From: Cyathus striatus
Lineage: Eukaryota; Basidiomycota; Agaricomycetes; Agaricales; Nidulariaceae
Direction: 5' to 3'
NCBI GenBank assembly: GCA_025738555.1
Contig: JAOVFP010000006.1
Location: 806,001 to 870,000 of the forward strand
Length of the DNA: 64,000 nt
Position 1 is the first letter of the stretch. The number at the start of each line of letters is the position of its first letter. Shown here in pieces: positions 35,681 through 46,875 of the stretch. A program made the translations under genes and the position numbers. A model generated the notes under the pieces. The model saw only the letters and a program-made list of their open reading frames with translations, was not told the DNA's origin and ran no database searches.

Positions 35681-37050
35681 CTACCAGTCCAAGAGTTCAG
35701 CCACAACCTCTTCGCTCGTATTCCAAAGCTCATCAGCAAGAGCGGGATTCTTCGCATCCTCAGACATATCATCAGGCGACACCTTTCCGAAGGGCATTAA
35801 ATACGCCCCACCGAACTTGGCCTTATCGTTGCGCACTTCCGGGGCGACGGCAGCGAAAAGCGGTGTGATGGCGCCATCGAGTGGAGTGAATGCGCGGTCG
35901 AATTGATTGCCTCCGCCGAAACGAGCGATGAAGTCGACTGAACCGGCTATAGTGATGAATATGTGAGCTGTAGCTGATAGGATAGCAAGAGCATTCATAC
36001 CTGTTTTCACGGTTCCAGGGTGTAAGGTGAGAGAGATGATGTCTACTCCTTCCTCGTCTAATCTCTTCTGAAGCTGGGATGCGAAGAGTACGTTGGTAAG
36101 CTTTGAATGTGCTGAAGTAATAGATCGTATAAGCATGTAATCAGTTTATGATGTCTCGGATCATCGTACCATAGCGATATAAACATGGATACAAGTCATC
36201 CCCGCCACCAGCGTCATATTTGAAGGATTCCTTGGAGTCAAACTCGAATGGCCCTGGCAGGAAAGACTGCGCGCGAGAAGAGATCTTACGGGGGAGATGA
36301 GCAACGGATAGCGGGTGGTGAGAGAAACGCACTGTAACCACTCGAACATCTGCTGACTTGGCAGCGGTAGCCTTTAACAACGGGAGCAGCGTCTTCGTAA
36401 TGATAAATGGTGCCAAATGGCTACGACAATCGTCAATATGAGAGGATATCAGCAGAGGTTCGCTAGCACTAGCTTACTTGACCACAATGCATAATGAAAG
36501 CCCATTTGAATCCACTGCCATAGGAGTAGGTCCCCTAAAAAGTCAGTATTGACGTGTAGTGTTGAATGTCGTAGTCAACTTACCGGGCAGCATTGTGAAT
36601 CAGAAGATCCAAGCGCGATTCATCTGCGAGAAACTTGTCGGAAGCTGCTTTCACTTGCTTCAGGTCACTAAGTTCAGCGATGAAGGGTTTTAACAGTTCC
36701 TTGGACACGGAAGGCGAGGACGAGATGATGGCGTTGATAGCTATTTCTGCTTTTTCAGTGGTTCGGGCTCCGATGTAGGCTTTGGCACCTTTAAGTGCCA
36801 GTTGATGTGCGATATTGAAGCCTATGCTATTAGTAGCACTTGAATATGGGATAGGTTAGCATATAGTTATCAGTCAGAGTACATATCGCGCACGCAGCAC
36901 CAGTAACAAGAGCCACCTTTCCCGTCAGATCCGGGATCAAGTTGAGATCCCATTTCTGCCCGTGTAGTAAGTAAGATACAGATAAAATTATCAGTAAAGA
37001 CGTACCTCTCCATGAGGGGCCGCAGCGGGAAGAGTATCAGATTCGGGCAT
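35681..37050 (-). CDS. Short-chain dehydrogenase/reductase, copy SDR3
   Basis: Start at 37050 (PESDTLPAAAPHGE after Met). Exons encode [20 protein letters not shown], then [94 protein letters not shown], the active site as Y-A-H-S-K across an intron, and the tail SPDDMSEDAKNPALADELWN. Frame is kept through every junction I checked, including the donor gtgcgt after DVRVVT. About 320 residues, soluble, same family as SDR1. Its N-terminus differs from the other copies while the core is nearly shared. Confidence 0.85.
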
Positions 37051-38186
37051 CCTTCGATTATATATCCAATAGTGCTTGAAGTAAGCCTTTTCGCCTCAGG
37101 GCCCAAAGCACTGATACTTAAACATTTTCAGAAGAGATACGGCATGGCGATAGGCCTAGAGAAATCCTAGTCTCGGTTTTCGGTCTATTGCGGTTGCATT
37201 CGTCCTGACCGTCTGACCTTTGGAGGGGTGTGCATTCCACGGTTAACCGGGAATTCCGGTATGTACTGTATCGTTCTGTATGGAGGCAACGGTCACGCGT
37301 CACGCTGACCCCGTTGCGTCGCTAATTCGATAGTTTGTCACGCATCACGGCAGACCGGTTGCTTCGCGGGAGGAGCGTGACATTAAGGTCAGAATTTTCA
37401 AGAATAGCTAAAAATCCAAGAAAAAGCACAAATATATTCTCTATCTTGCTTGTTAAATGTAGTAAGTTAATTTAAAATAAGTACTGGCCAAAAAAGAGCC
37501 TAAAGGTTGTGTAAAGGCACTTCCAGATTGGGTTCAGTGTTGCTAACTCTAACATTTGTCACGCATAACTTAGCCTTGGTTGCTAAACTCAAGTCCGAAA
37601 TTTGATGTCACGCTCGGGGCTCCGTTGCCTCCATACAGAACGACACAGTATTGCTAAGGTACTTAGTTCTGCATTATGTAATCGGAATGCAAACGCGTCG
37701 CGTCACGCACGGATCCTCTACCACCATCACACAACCGTCGCAGACTCTACATACAGTAACTTATAAGTATATCCCTCATATCTCCTTAGTCTAACCACTT
37801 GTATCAGTACATTCGTCTCAATAAGTATCAACGTGTTGCCAACATGGACTCCAGGAACGTGCATATGCCTAACAAATGTCTAGGGCTGCGATGGATCACT
37901 TGAACTGCAGTGGCAAGAATGCAAAGGGGCCGAGCTACATTCTTGTCTCATCCGGGGCGGAATAGCAACCAAGTACTTCTAATATACTTCCAACGATATT
38001 CGGGGGCTATAAGTCATTAATCATTGCCGACCTGCGTTAAGACGAGCTGCGTGGAAGAATGCATACGACGCTAATGGACATTGGAGGCGCACATAGTTCG
38101 ACTCCTTCGACACGAGACATCCTCAATCGAATAAATATTGCCAACAAGTAGACCACACTTCTCACAATCTCCAGGATCCAGCAGAA
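37051..38186. other. Spacer with a TA-flanked MITE
   Basis: This is the region upstream of SDR3. Apart from the MITE at 37266-37648 no feature is supported. Confidence 0.5.
37266..37648. mobile_element. 383-bp TA-flanked MITE
   Basis: The termini are inverted repeats of about 28 bases with one mismatch (left begins ctgtatcgttctgtatgg, right is the complement with ctgtgtcg), each next to TA (37264-37265, 37649-37650), as for Tc1/mariner-type elements. The word tgtcacgc or its complement recurs about six times inside and near the ends. No coding capacity. The 711-bp element at 20200 also begins CTG and carries gcgtgac words, so they may share a transposase. Confidence 0.8.
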
Positions 38187-38555
38187 ATGACCACCACACT
38201 CGACCGACTACTCATTGACCACCCTTTAGATAACCAAGAGAGGTCGGTCATGCTAACCACTGACACATCGCGTAGCTGGAATAAACACGCTCATGGAAGA
38301 AACCGTCCTCCAGTCAGCGTCGGTAGCAAGGATTGTCGAGAGTCGCCGAAGGTGCGTTATATGTCCTGTTTACTTCCTTTAGTTGAGTTGTTAACCTTGC
38401 AAAGGTTAATCTGGTACTATTTCGAGGCCATGCAGAAGCAGAAAGCAGAAGGGCGAGCTGGAGCAGGGGAAGATAAGTGCTTCGCGAATTGGATGAGGAG
38501 AGGAAATTCCAGGTCTGTGTTCGATTCTTGTTTCTTTCTCGTTGAGTTGTGTTAA
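38187..38555 (+). CDS. Hypothetical small gene, weak evidence
   Basis: The start has a good context (cagaaatgacc). An open frame of 122 codons contains possible introns (gtgcgt at 38352; gtctgt at 38513 to acag at about 38567). The segment AMQKQKAEGRAGAGEDKCFA with a following NWMRRGN recalls a piece of a basidiomycete P450, but no other P450 landmark is present. It may be a remnant or a chance frame. Confidence 0.25.
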   Translation: MTTTLDRLLIDHPLDNQERSVMLTTDTSRSWNKHAHGRNRPPVSVGSKDCRESPKVRYMSCLLPLVELLTLQRLIWYYFEAMQKQKAEGRAGAGEDKCFANWMRRGNSRSVFDSCFFLVELC

Positions 38556-39012
38556 CTGTTACACAGAAATTTAACAGGGAGTTCAGCCCAATACAAGTGG
38601 AGGAAAGAAAGCATTCAAGCCGCCCAGAGAGGCGAGGATACGCGTGTAGCTGAACAGGATGTGGAGGTAGGCGGGAGGCGTGAACGCGTAGAGCGCCACG
38701 GACACTCTAGACACCAGATATGAAAGTGTTACACAATTACCAGCGGGTCTGATACCTGAGGCGCGCATATGATCCTTCTAACAAGACGAATACCACCCAG
38801 AACAAGTGAATACCACCTCAATAGCTGACCAGTAACCGAAAGATCACGGTCCAGTGGCTGACATGTCAAAATTGGAATGTCTCAGATCGATGCCATAAAT
38901 ACCTATACCATCCATTCCCTCCTCCAACACCCCATCTTAATCTCGTACCACTACGACGTCGTTCCCTCCCTCCACCAACCCCCATCAAAGGAGCAACTCC
39001 AACTCCAACCTT
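38556..39012. other. Spacer and promoter of the reiterated-exon gene
   Basis: No gene. About 38885-38945 (ccataaatacctatacc ... ccatcttaatc) resembles 40065-40125 (ccttaaatacttgtg ... cctacttaatc), suggesting a duplicated promoter segment in front of two possible start codons (39013 and 40192). Confidence 0.5.
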
Positions 39013-41289
39013 ATGCCATCCGAACAACCCAGTGACCTAACAGAGTCCGTCAGTATCATGTTTGCCTCCCGTAGTTGTCGCTAATGCTTCTCGTAGGATC
39101 CAACTCTGGAGGCGGCTGCCAACGCTGAAGATGCGTCCGGCTCAGGCACGTCCCCGGCGCCTCAGATCGATCGCTCAGCAACAGTCAGAGTCTTCCTTGC
39201 CTTGTGTTCTTGTCGCTAGTCGCTAATACTTCTCTGTAGGATCCAACTCCTGAGGCAGCTGCCAACACCGAACGTTCAAGCACCAACCTACGCAAATCCT
39301 GTCCACCTCGGAGCAATCGCCCAGCAAGAGTCAGAGTTTTCCTTGTCAAGTTTTGTTCTTGTCGCTAACGCTTCTCTGTAGGACCCTACAGCTCTGGATG
39401 CGGCTGCCAACAATGACGAAGAATTCAACATAGTAGGCAAATCCTCGCTGCCTTAGGCCAATCGCTCAGCAACAGTCAGAGTCTTCCCTGTTTTCTGTTC
39501 TTGTCGCTAACCCTTCTCTGTAGGACCCTGTAGATTTAGAGGCGGCTGCCAATGCGGATGATGAATCGAATTTAAGCACGGGAGGCGCAGTCTCGATTCT
39601 TCTTTTTCTTTTCTTTAATCCTGTTTCAATTGCTATGTTGATTGTCATATTGCGCACCGCATTGGGGTATCGTAGTACACGTTAATGTGACTACTTTGTG
39701 TACTTATTTGTAAGCACTGGGATGACTATGTAACTGAGAACTGTGTTGGTTTGATGTCAGTAAACTCAGGACATCTCGCGCCGTATTATTGGCATTTCAT
39801 TGGACTGCGCCCGCTTCAATACATTCAGCAGCCACCACCAGGCGTCATAGTCCTGCGTGACCAGGTGAATATATTGTATATATTATATCCCAAGTTTCAC
39901 TATGCCGCCCTTTGCAGATAGTGATTACGAGACTAGATGTGTCTCTTATCACTGAGAGCCTAGAGGTGCTACATATATGACAGATCTAAACAAAGTAAGA
40001 GCCCAGTTTCCATGATGAAGTAAAGTTTAAGTCACACATACTAAGTCATAGGATCCATATCATAGTTGATTGCTGCCTTAAATACTTGTGAAATCTATTC
40101 CTTCCTCCAATACCCTACTTAATCATAAACCATCACCTCCTTCCTGTCAGTATTCCCGACTCTCAACGTCATACGACACAGACACCTCAAAATGACGATG
40201 GTCTGTACCGTGTCTGACTCCCTTGCAGCAGCCTTACTTCTTGCCAACACTTCTCTCTAGGACAACCATTCTCTGGGATTTAAAAAGAATTGGTGTAATA
40301 GGTGTAGATTTGAGATCAGGAGAAGCAAAATGAGAAAGATTGTCACGCGACGCGATAGTGTCACGTGAGATAGTTGTATACTGTAGGCCTCTCCGTGCGC
40401 TTGAGTCACAATCCCGCACATTACTAATTTCTCATCCCTGTCTTATTCAGGCAAGTTCTGGCACCGACACAGACGGCCCCGACCTGTCGAGTACAACTCC
40501 AACCTCAACTTCCATTCTAATCTCTGGAAGGCGGAAGAGGCTGTAAAAGCACCTGGGGCGAAGAAAAAGGGAGCTGCAGCCGCACTGCGTGCGCAGAGTG
40601 CTGCTACCGCCACTCCAGTCCCAGACATATTAGAGCCTCAGACCCCAGCATGTTCCAATGGAGATGCGGAAGCTCCCTCTCGGCAGTCGCCGGCCCCCGA
40701 GAAGGATGATGACCGTGCGGTGTCTCCCATGTCTACTGCTTCAAGCGCGTCAGAGGCACCGTTGGCGCAAAAGGTGAAAATGAATGGGGCGAATCATAAA
40801 GCCGTTTCGACGCCTGTGCCTATATCGTCCGCCTCTGCCCCTCCACAGTCAGAGGGCGCTGGTGAATCCACTTCTGCTGGAGAGAACGCCACTACTCCTG
40901 TTCTCAGTGCAAGCTCCGCAGGATCTACTTGGGTTAGTTTTCATTGGGTCAGTTGAAAAGTTCGATAGCTGATGTGGGTTTGTATCCTTAGCCGCCTCAA
41001 TGGTTATCTGATGCGATGCAGGTTATGCAGTCTAGATACCCCAACGATAGATTTGAAGTTATACTGCGTGAAGTCGGCTCGCCGAGTACTCCTGAATGGC
41101 GTATCAAATGCTCAGATTGTCCTGGAAAAGTGAGCTGTTCATTATTTGCAATTAGGATGTCAACTGACCAACTGATTCAAGTTGTATACCCCGGGTCCGG
41201 GTGAAACACTCTTAAATTATGAGGTGCATTTGAAGAACAGAATACATCGTCAACGCGTTAACGAGCGCGTAAGCGCTTCCAACTCGTAG
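39013..41289 (+). CDS. Gene with reiterated N-terminal exons and a U1-like zinc finger
   Basis: Exon 1 (39013-39048: PSEQPSDLTES after Met) is followed by four related short exons at 39097-39183, 39240-39329, 39382-39432 and 39524-39589. Each starts GAT CCA or GAC CCT and encodes DPTLEAAANAE-like repeats, in phase 0, separated by similar introns (gtcagagt ... cttctctgtag). A later exon (about 40455-40930) is Ala/Ser/Pro-rich with a basic patch (KAPGAKKKGAAAALRAQ). Exons 40992-41129 and 41183-41289 encode PPQWLSDAMQVMQSRYPNDR, TPEWRIKCSDCPGK and LLNYEVHLKNRIHRQRVNER: a C-x2-C ... H-x5-H arrangement typical of U1/matrin-type zinc fingers that bind nucleic acid. The last three exons are solid. 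The joining of the repeats to them is uncertain, and a separate gene starting at 40192 is possible. Confidence 0.6.
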
Positions 41290-41492
41290 TTTTAGACGGT
41301 TCATGTATATACATATCTGGTGCCCGACCCTTTCCACATTTCTCTTCTGCTACTGTTGTCAACTGTTAAAGCTCTCCCTCCTCTATGCATTGTTATCCTC
41401 GACTTGTAATTAGCCTCATGGATTTACCTATGTCAATGTTATATTTTTGCTATATCTCATTAGTCGTCAGGTGGCAGTCATCGTCATCCCGC

Positions 41493-42390
41493 TCATAACC
41501 TCGTACAACCCATCAACCTTCTTCCGAGTTTCTCACTCCAAAACCACATAATGGGTTCCCATTCTTCTTTCGAAGCAGGCATTTCCCATCTCGAAGTTCC
41601 CAACTTTTCTTCGAATACCAGCTAATAGGCTTTCTTGAAAGCAGCCACTGCACTTGGCGGCATCAGGGGCTCGTCTGGAGGTGGGCGATATGTAACCAAC
41701 ACAGGCGTTGGGTTTATCGTGGACATTGTTGGATAGGATAAAAGCGGGCCTGACACTGTGACAATCGACCCTAAAACCAAAGATGCAGGTGGCGGTGGAC
41801 ATTTTTCAACGCGTTGCTTTGAGCTGTGGGCGATGCAAATGGCGCCTGTAGCTGTTTCTTCCACCAGTGTAAACTGAACTCCGCGGCCACGCTTCCACCT
41901 TGTGCAAATCCAAATAGATAGATGCGATTCAGAGGCCATTGACATGATTTTACCAGATAATCAACAACCTTTGAGATGAGGTCTGAGCCGACTGTAGGGT
42001 TGGGTCTTTCAATGATCTCTCCTAAGTTGTCAAATGGTGGGTACTACTGGTATGCATCCTCATAGAGGTATGGGATCCTGAGCTGTTCATCAACTACTTC
42101 ATCGATGCATGAGAATGAATTCTTCGCCTATTGCTCTGAACCTCGGAGAGCGAGAATAGCTGTCTGTGGGAGCTTTAATTGCTTTCCAGGTTTATAGAAA
42201 GCTTGATGTGTAGCACCTTTTTCGTTGTAATTAAACGAGCTTGGAGGACCAAGTTATTTAGATAACTCACCAAGTCCAGGTAGTAGTATCAAGAGGTTTT
42301 CATCCATACCGTTGTCGCTGGGAGCGTATGAAAAGGCACTGGGATTGAGGAGGTCTTAGGAATAGGCTTTGCTCTTGGTAAGATCTCCTG
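41493..42390 (-). pseudogene. Dead alpha/beta-hydrolase (carboxylesterase-like) gene
   Basis: Pieces of one protein in order: PIPKTSS, SAFSYAPSDNGMDENLLILL, PGLG, LKLPQTAILALRGSEQ, IPYLYEDAYQ, YPPFDNLGEIIERPNPTVGS, WPLNRIYLFGFAQGGSVAAE, LGSIVTVSGPLLSYPT, PTPVLVTYRPPPDEP and MPASKEEWEPIMWFWSEK. This is a fungal carboxylesterase/phospholipase-like family with a GFAQGGS block. Stops interrupt it (tag after YEDAYQ where Trp is expected, and tag at 41622) and at least two frame changes are needed, so it is not functional. It abuts the truncated SDR4 fragment, both on the minus strand. Confidence 0.75.
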
Positions 42391-42418
42391 TGTTGAATCC
42401 AGCTCCTAAATATGCAAG

Positions 42419-42836
42419 TCAGCCATTGTGTACCCGACGGAAAATTCTTGGAAAAGTCAAGAGAAAGTTGACGATGATAAAGGTTAAAGCTTCAAGTGGG
42501 CATGCGGAAAGAATGTCATTAATGGCTATTTCCGCCTTTTCGGCAGTCCTGGCCCCGATGTAGACTTTGGCGTCCTTGAGGGCGAGCTGGTGAGCAATTT
42601 GGAAACCAATGCTCTCCGTACCTCTGAACCGCAGCATAAAGGTGAGATTGTACGTTAGTCTAAAGTGAATGGTCCATACGCAACGCCAGTAACAAGTGCC
42701 ACCTTTCCAGTTAGGTCCGGGACCAAACTCAGATCCCATTTCTTTAAAGGTGTAAGTATGCTACATAATTAACTAGAAAGCGCTCAAGGACAAGCCTCTC
42801 CTCGAATACCCATACCGAGTCTTTTGTAAAAGGCAT
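42419..42836 (-). pseudogene. SDR4: 5' part of an SDR gene, truncated
   Basis: The fragment carries a possible start exon (PFTKDSVWVF, Met at 42836), [24 protein letters not shown] coding near 42690-42740, and the nucleotide-binding exon GTESIGFQIAHQLALKDAKV, ending after AINDILSACPLEA with an unrelated tail (stop at 42419). The NAG motif, active site and C-terminus are missing; the dead hydrolase begins about 30 bases further on. It is a deletion or insertion breakpoint in the array. Confidence 0.7.
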
Positions 42837-43186
42837 GGGTAGATTGTTAATAGTTTGCGAATCGCGTTGTCCATTCGTGACGCAGAATAGACAACATTTA
42901 TATATCTGCCGATGATGACTAAGACCGATAAAATGAGATACATGAGGTCCGTGAACGGGATGCAAGGGGCTTTCAAGGAACCTATGCTATTAACAGTTCA
43001 GATTAAAATCTCAAACACCGGTGGATGGAGACAATATTTTTTTATATGCGCGAAGAACATAACCTGTGCCGTTAAATGCCAGTTGACAGACGCTGCGGAA
43101 TTGCAAATTATCCGAAGGGTCTGAATTGCGTACCGTACTTACATACATATGCATAACAAATCAATGTATGTAATCAAGAGGAAGAT

Positions 43187-44069
43187 TTATTTGGTGAGTA
43201 CCTCAGCTGGAACTTTTTCGCTCATGTGCCAGAGTTCCTCAGCAAGAGAAAGGTCCTTTGCATTTTCGGACAAGTCCTTTGGCGACACTCTCCGAAGGGT
43301 GTCAAATATGCACCACCGTACTTCGCTTTCTCTGTACGCACTTCCGGGGCGTACTGTAAGGTAAGTACTCTAACGTCTGGGGACTTGCGCGCCGCAGTGG
43401 CATTCAAGAGTGGAAGCAAGCTCGTAATAAGGAGTGGTGCGAGATGGCTACAAGGGCTGTAAGTACCAAATAACAGTCGCAGGGATCTGATAACATACTT
43501 TACAACGATGGATAACGAGATCCCGTTCGAGTCCACCTCCTTGGAGCCAGCCACCCTACACAAGTTCAACATGTGTATGTACGCAGCATAAAGAGTGGGA
43601 GTAGACCTACATTTCAGCATTGCGAATTAGAAGATCTAAGCGTGTTTCTCCTGCGAGAAACTTGTCGCAAGCTTCTTTCACTCGCTTCAGATCACCAAGC
43701 TCAGCCACAATCCTCTCAATAGTTCCTTAGACACCGAAGGCGAGGATGAGACAATGACATTAATGGCTACTTCTGCCTTTTCGACCGATCTAGTAAACCT
43801 TGGCTCCTTTAAGGGCCAGCTGATGAGCGATGTTAAAGCCAATACTACCAGTGCCACTGGATGTGAAGGTTAGCATATCATGAGTTAAAGGAAATAAGCA
43901 TCACGTACGCAGCACCTGTTACCAGAGCCACTTTTCCAGTGAGGTCAGGAATCAGGTTAAGATCCTATTTCTTTAAAATAGTCAGTACAAAAATGTTTAA
44001 GGATGTTAAAATACTGACCTCTCCACGAATATCTACCATACCACTCTCAGGAGGACTCACGTCAGACAT
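43187..44069 (-). pseudogene. SDR5: SDR gene with nonsense change and internal deletion
   Basis: Start at 44069 (SDVSPPESGMVDIRGE after Met). The next exon reads aaa tag gat ctt where all other copies have KWDL, so Trp is now a stop. Further down SPDVRVLT runs straight into YAPEVRTEKAKYGGAYLTP, showing that the stretch with the active site (YGHSK) and about 100 residues is deleted. The end (DLSLAEELWHMSEK ... VLTK, stop at 43187) is still recognisable after a frame change. Confidence 0.8.
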
Positions 44070-44711
44070 TATTGAAAGTTTGAGAATGCTGGGGCAGGTT
44101 AAGGTTGAATTGTTTTTTTATCACCCGCAACTGAGAGGTATTTATACCTGTAATGAAAGCCGACGGGAAGCTAACTTGTGTCGAGGAATGAGTAAGATTG
44201 AAACCGGATACAACATTCTTGATAAACGCCTGTTCTTCGATAAATGTGCGAATTAGACGGGAAAAGGCCAGACACTTACTAAAATATCATATATCCTGAG
44301 TATCTGGGGTGGCATGGAAAAATGTTAAGTCTTTACGCCATCGTCTTTGCTTCAACCCTTAGCTTTGTGCTTGCAACAGTCATCTTGCAATTCCCGAGCC
44401 ATCGGTATCTGGGCTGAAAACGTCACCTTATACTATAATATTAAGACCGGGATATGAACATAAAGTTTAAAATTTAATTTGCTAGCCAAATGCTAGCACC
44501 GAAACGACCTCGGTAACGTCCTGTCGTGGGGGCCAGGTTACTTAATATTTGAAAGCCCGAGGAAAGTATGAGTAATACTGCGCATATCACCGACAGAGCA
44601 CACCATGCTTCACATAGAGACTATTTCATTCTAGCCAGCAGTATATCATAAGGTGATCTTAAACTGGTCGGATGCAATATCACAGCTAGACATTAGCTAC
44701 AGGTAGGTCAT

Positions 44712-46093
44712 CTAGTACTTGCCAAAGACTTCAGCTATAACCTTTTCACTAGTATTCCACAGCTCTTCTGCAAGTGCAGGGTTCTTTGCATCCTCAGATA
44801 GATCATCGGGTGACACTTCGCCATAGGGCATCAGATATGCACCGCTATACTTCGTCTTTTCTTCACGGACTTCAGGCGCAGCTGCCGCAAACAACGGGGT
44901 AATCGCACCCTCAAGTGGAGTCACTGCAGTATCCAGTAAGTGCTCTGAGTTGGTACGAGAGACGTAGTCAAAAGCCCCGGCTACGACGCGAATATGTTAG
45001 TCGAAGCCAACAGGAAGTAGCGGAATTACCCGTACCTGTTTTCACACCACCAGGATGTACAGATAGTGAAATAATATCGGCTCCAGCGCTATCTAATTTC
45101 TTCTGAAGCTGGAATGCAAAAAGTATGTTTGCAAGCTTCGAGTGACCTGTGAAGACGCGCATTAAGCAAATGATCCTATATGAAGGGTCACATGTAACAT
45201 ACCATAACGGAGATAGTTCGGCACTTCCTCGTCTATGCCACCGAAATCGTAGTTGAAAGAATCTTTTGCGTCGAATTTGACCGGCCCCGGAACATCGGCC
45301 TGGCTTTGAGAAGATAGCTAAGAAGTGCAATGAGAAATCGACTTCAGGATTGAAAGGGAACATCATACTGTAACCACTCGGACATCTGAGGAATGTACAG
45401 CTGTAGCCTTCAACAGCGAGAGTAATGTCTTTGTAATGAGAAATGGTGCAAGGTGACTACGAAAGCGGCCATTACTTTTGAGCTAACATCGTTGATGGAA
45501 GCCTGAAAATTCGAAAGCTCACTTGATTACAATGGATAGCGAGATCCCGTTCGAGTCGATCTCCAGAGGGGCAGGTAGCCTGATAAGAAAGTCAGAACAG
45601 ACCCTCCAATGCGTTAACCATCTTACCTGGCTGCGTTATGGATCAGAAGGTCTAAACGTGTCTCGTGAGCAAGAAACTTGTCGCAAGCTGCTTTCACTTG
45701 TTTCAGGTCGCTAAGCTCGGCGACGAACGATTTCAACAAGTCCTTGGAAACAGAGGGCGAGCTCGATACGATAGCATTGGTGGCTATCTCCGCCTTTTCA
45801 AGAGACCTAGCTCCGATGTAAACTTTTGCGCCTTTCAGAGCGAGTTGATGAGCGATGTGGAAGCCAATGCTCCTAGTACCACTATTAGATGAAAAAACAG
45901 TGAGCTGAGGACCGATAAAAGCGACACATTGCATACGCTGCACCGGTAATGAGAGCCACCTTTCCGGTAAGCTCTGGGATCAAGTTGAGATCCCATTTCT
46001 TAGCAGGATGTCAGTAGGAGCTAGATTAGATAAGCATAAGTTATAACGACAAACCTCCCTACGGATATCTGTTACAGTAGGCTTTTCTGACAT
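44712..46093 (-). CDS. Short-chain dehydrogenase/reductase, copy SDR6
   Basis: Start at 46093 (SEKPTVTDIRRE after Met). Exons: KWDLNLIPELTGKVALITGA; GTRSIGFHIAHQLALKGAKV (binding of NAD(P)); [26 protein letters not shown]; a segment ending DVRVVT; SSQSQADVPGPVKFDAKDSF; NYLRYG-HSKLANILF with the intron inside the Y-G-H-S-K active site; and the tail SPDDLSEDAKNPALAEELWN to the stop at 44712. All junctions checked keep the frame. A strong TATA box (complement of ctttatata, 46157-46165) lies about 64 bases before the start. Most similar to SDR7; the two are the youngest pair by eye. Confidence 0.88.
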
Positions 46094-46875
46094 TATTAGA
46101 TGCAAGTGCTTGATGCAGGACTGCAATGGTATTTTGTGCTCTCGCAGAAACGAATCCTTTATATACGTTGGTTTCGGAACCAATACTTGAAATATCTATA
46201 TGTATATCCCGTTCCAATCTTCTTGAGGAACCACGAAACCGGAATCTGCGTGATTGAAAGCAGCACCAGCACCTACTGAGAACTTACTGATTCCCGAGAA
46301 ATCGGAAATCGGAAATCCCACGTGACAGGTTGTCGGCTAGTATATCACTAGTATATCATAGAATATAAAAGATCATTGAGATCACGAGTCGCCTTTCTGA
46401 ACGAATTCGAAACAAGGACGAAGCGGATGTTGTCGTTTGGTTATCGTAGACGAAGTTGCGTAGACGTCAAAGCCCCCGGTCGGGAGTTTAATTCATTCTT
46501 TCACTCACGTGACCGTGTAAGGTAGAAGGGGTCGCGAGTCGCGGGCCCGGAGAATTGATCACAGCTTCCTAGCTCCCGACCTTCAGAAACAATCTTACTG
46601 AAAGCCTTACGCTAAACTCAAGAACTATTTATTGCATAAAACAACTAGATGAAGTGAACAAATGAAATTGAATATTGAAGGCAAACATTGTAGCGACCGC
46701 CGAGCATGAAGCCGCAAACGACCCAGAGGAAAGTTCCCCGAGTAATCAGCACATGACATCAGCAGAGCACAACCAGTGCACTTCAAGTTCATATACTACT
46801 TGCATGCATTCGTTCTAGTCAACAGCATGAAATTTTGTCGGAAACATAACATCACAAGACGACGTTACGGGAAGA
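46094..46875. other. Spacer between SDR6 and SDR7 with SDR6 promoter
   Basis: Upstream region of SDR6. A TATA box on the minus strand, TATATAAAG, is read as ctttatata at 46157-46165. No other feature seen. Confidence 0.6.
46157..46165 (-). promoter_or_regulatory. TATA box of SDR6
   Basis: TATATAAAG on the minus strand, about 64 bases upstream of the SDR6 start codon, at the same relative place as in SDR7. Confidence 0.6.

Noticed and set aside
37266..37648. tgtcacgc words as transcription-factor sites of SDR3
   Set aside because: They lie inside the MITE and recur as part of its structure, so there is no reason to read them as regulators of the gene.
38187..38600. P450 fragment
   Set aside because: Only one short segment recalls a P450; no heme loop, ExxR or PERF. 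Kept as an unassigned weak frame.
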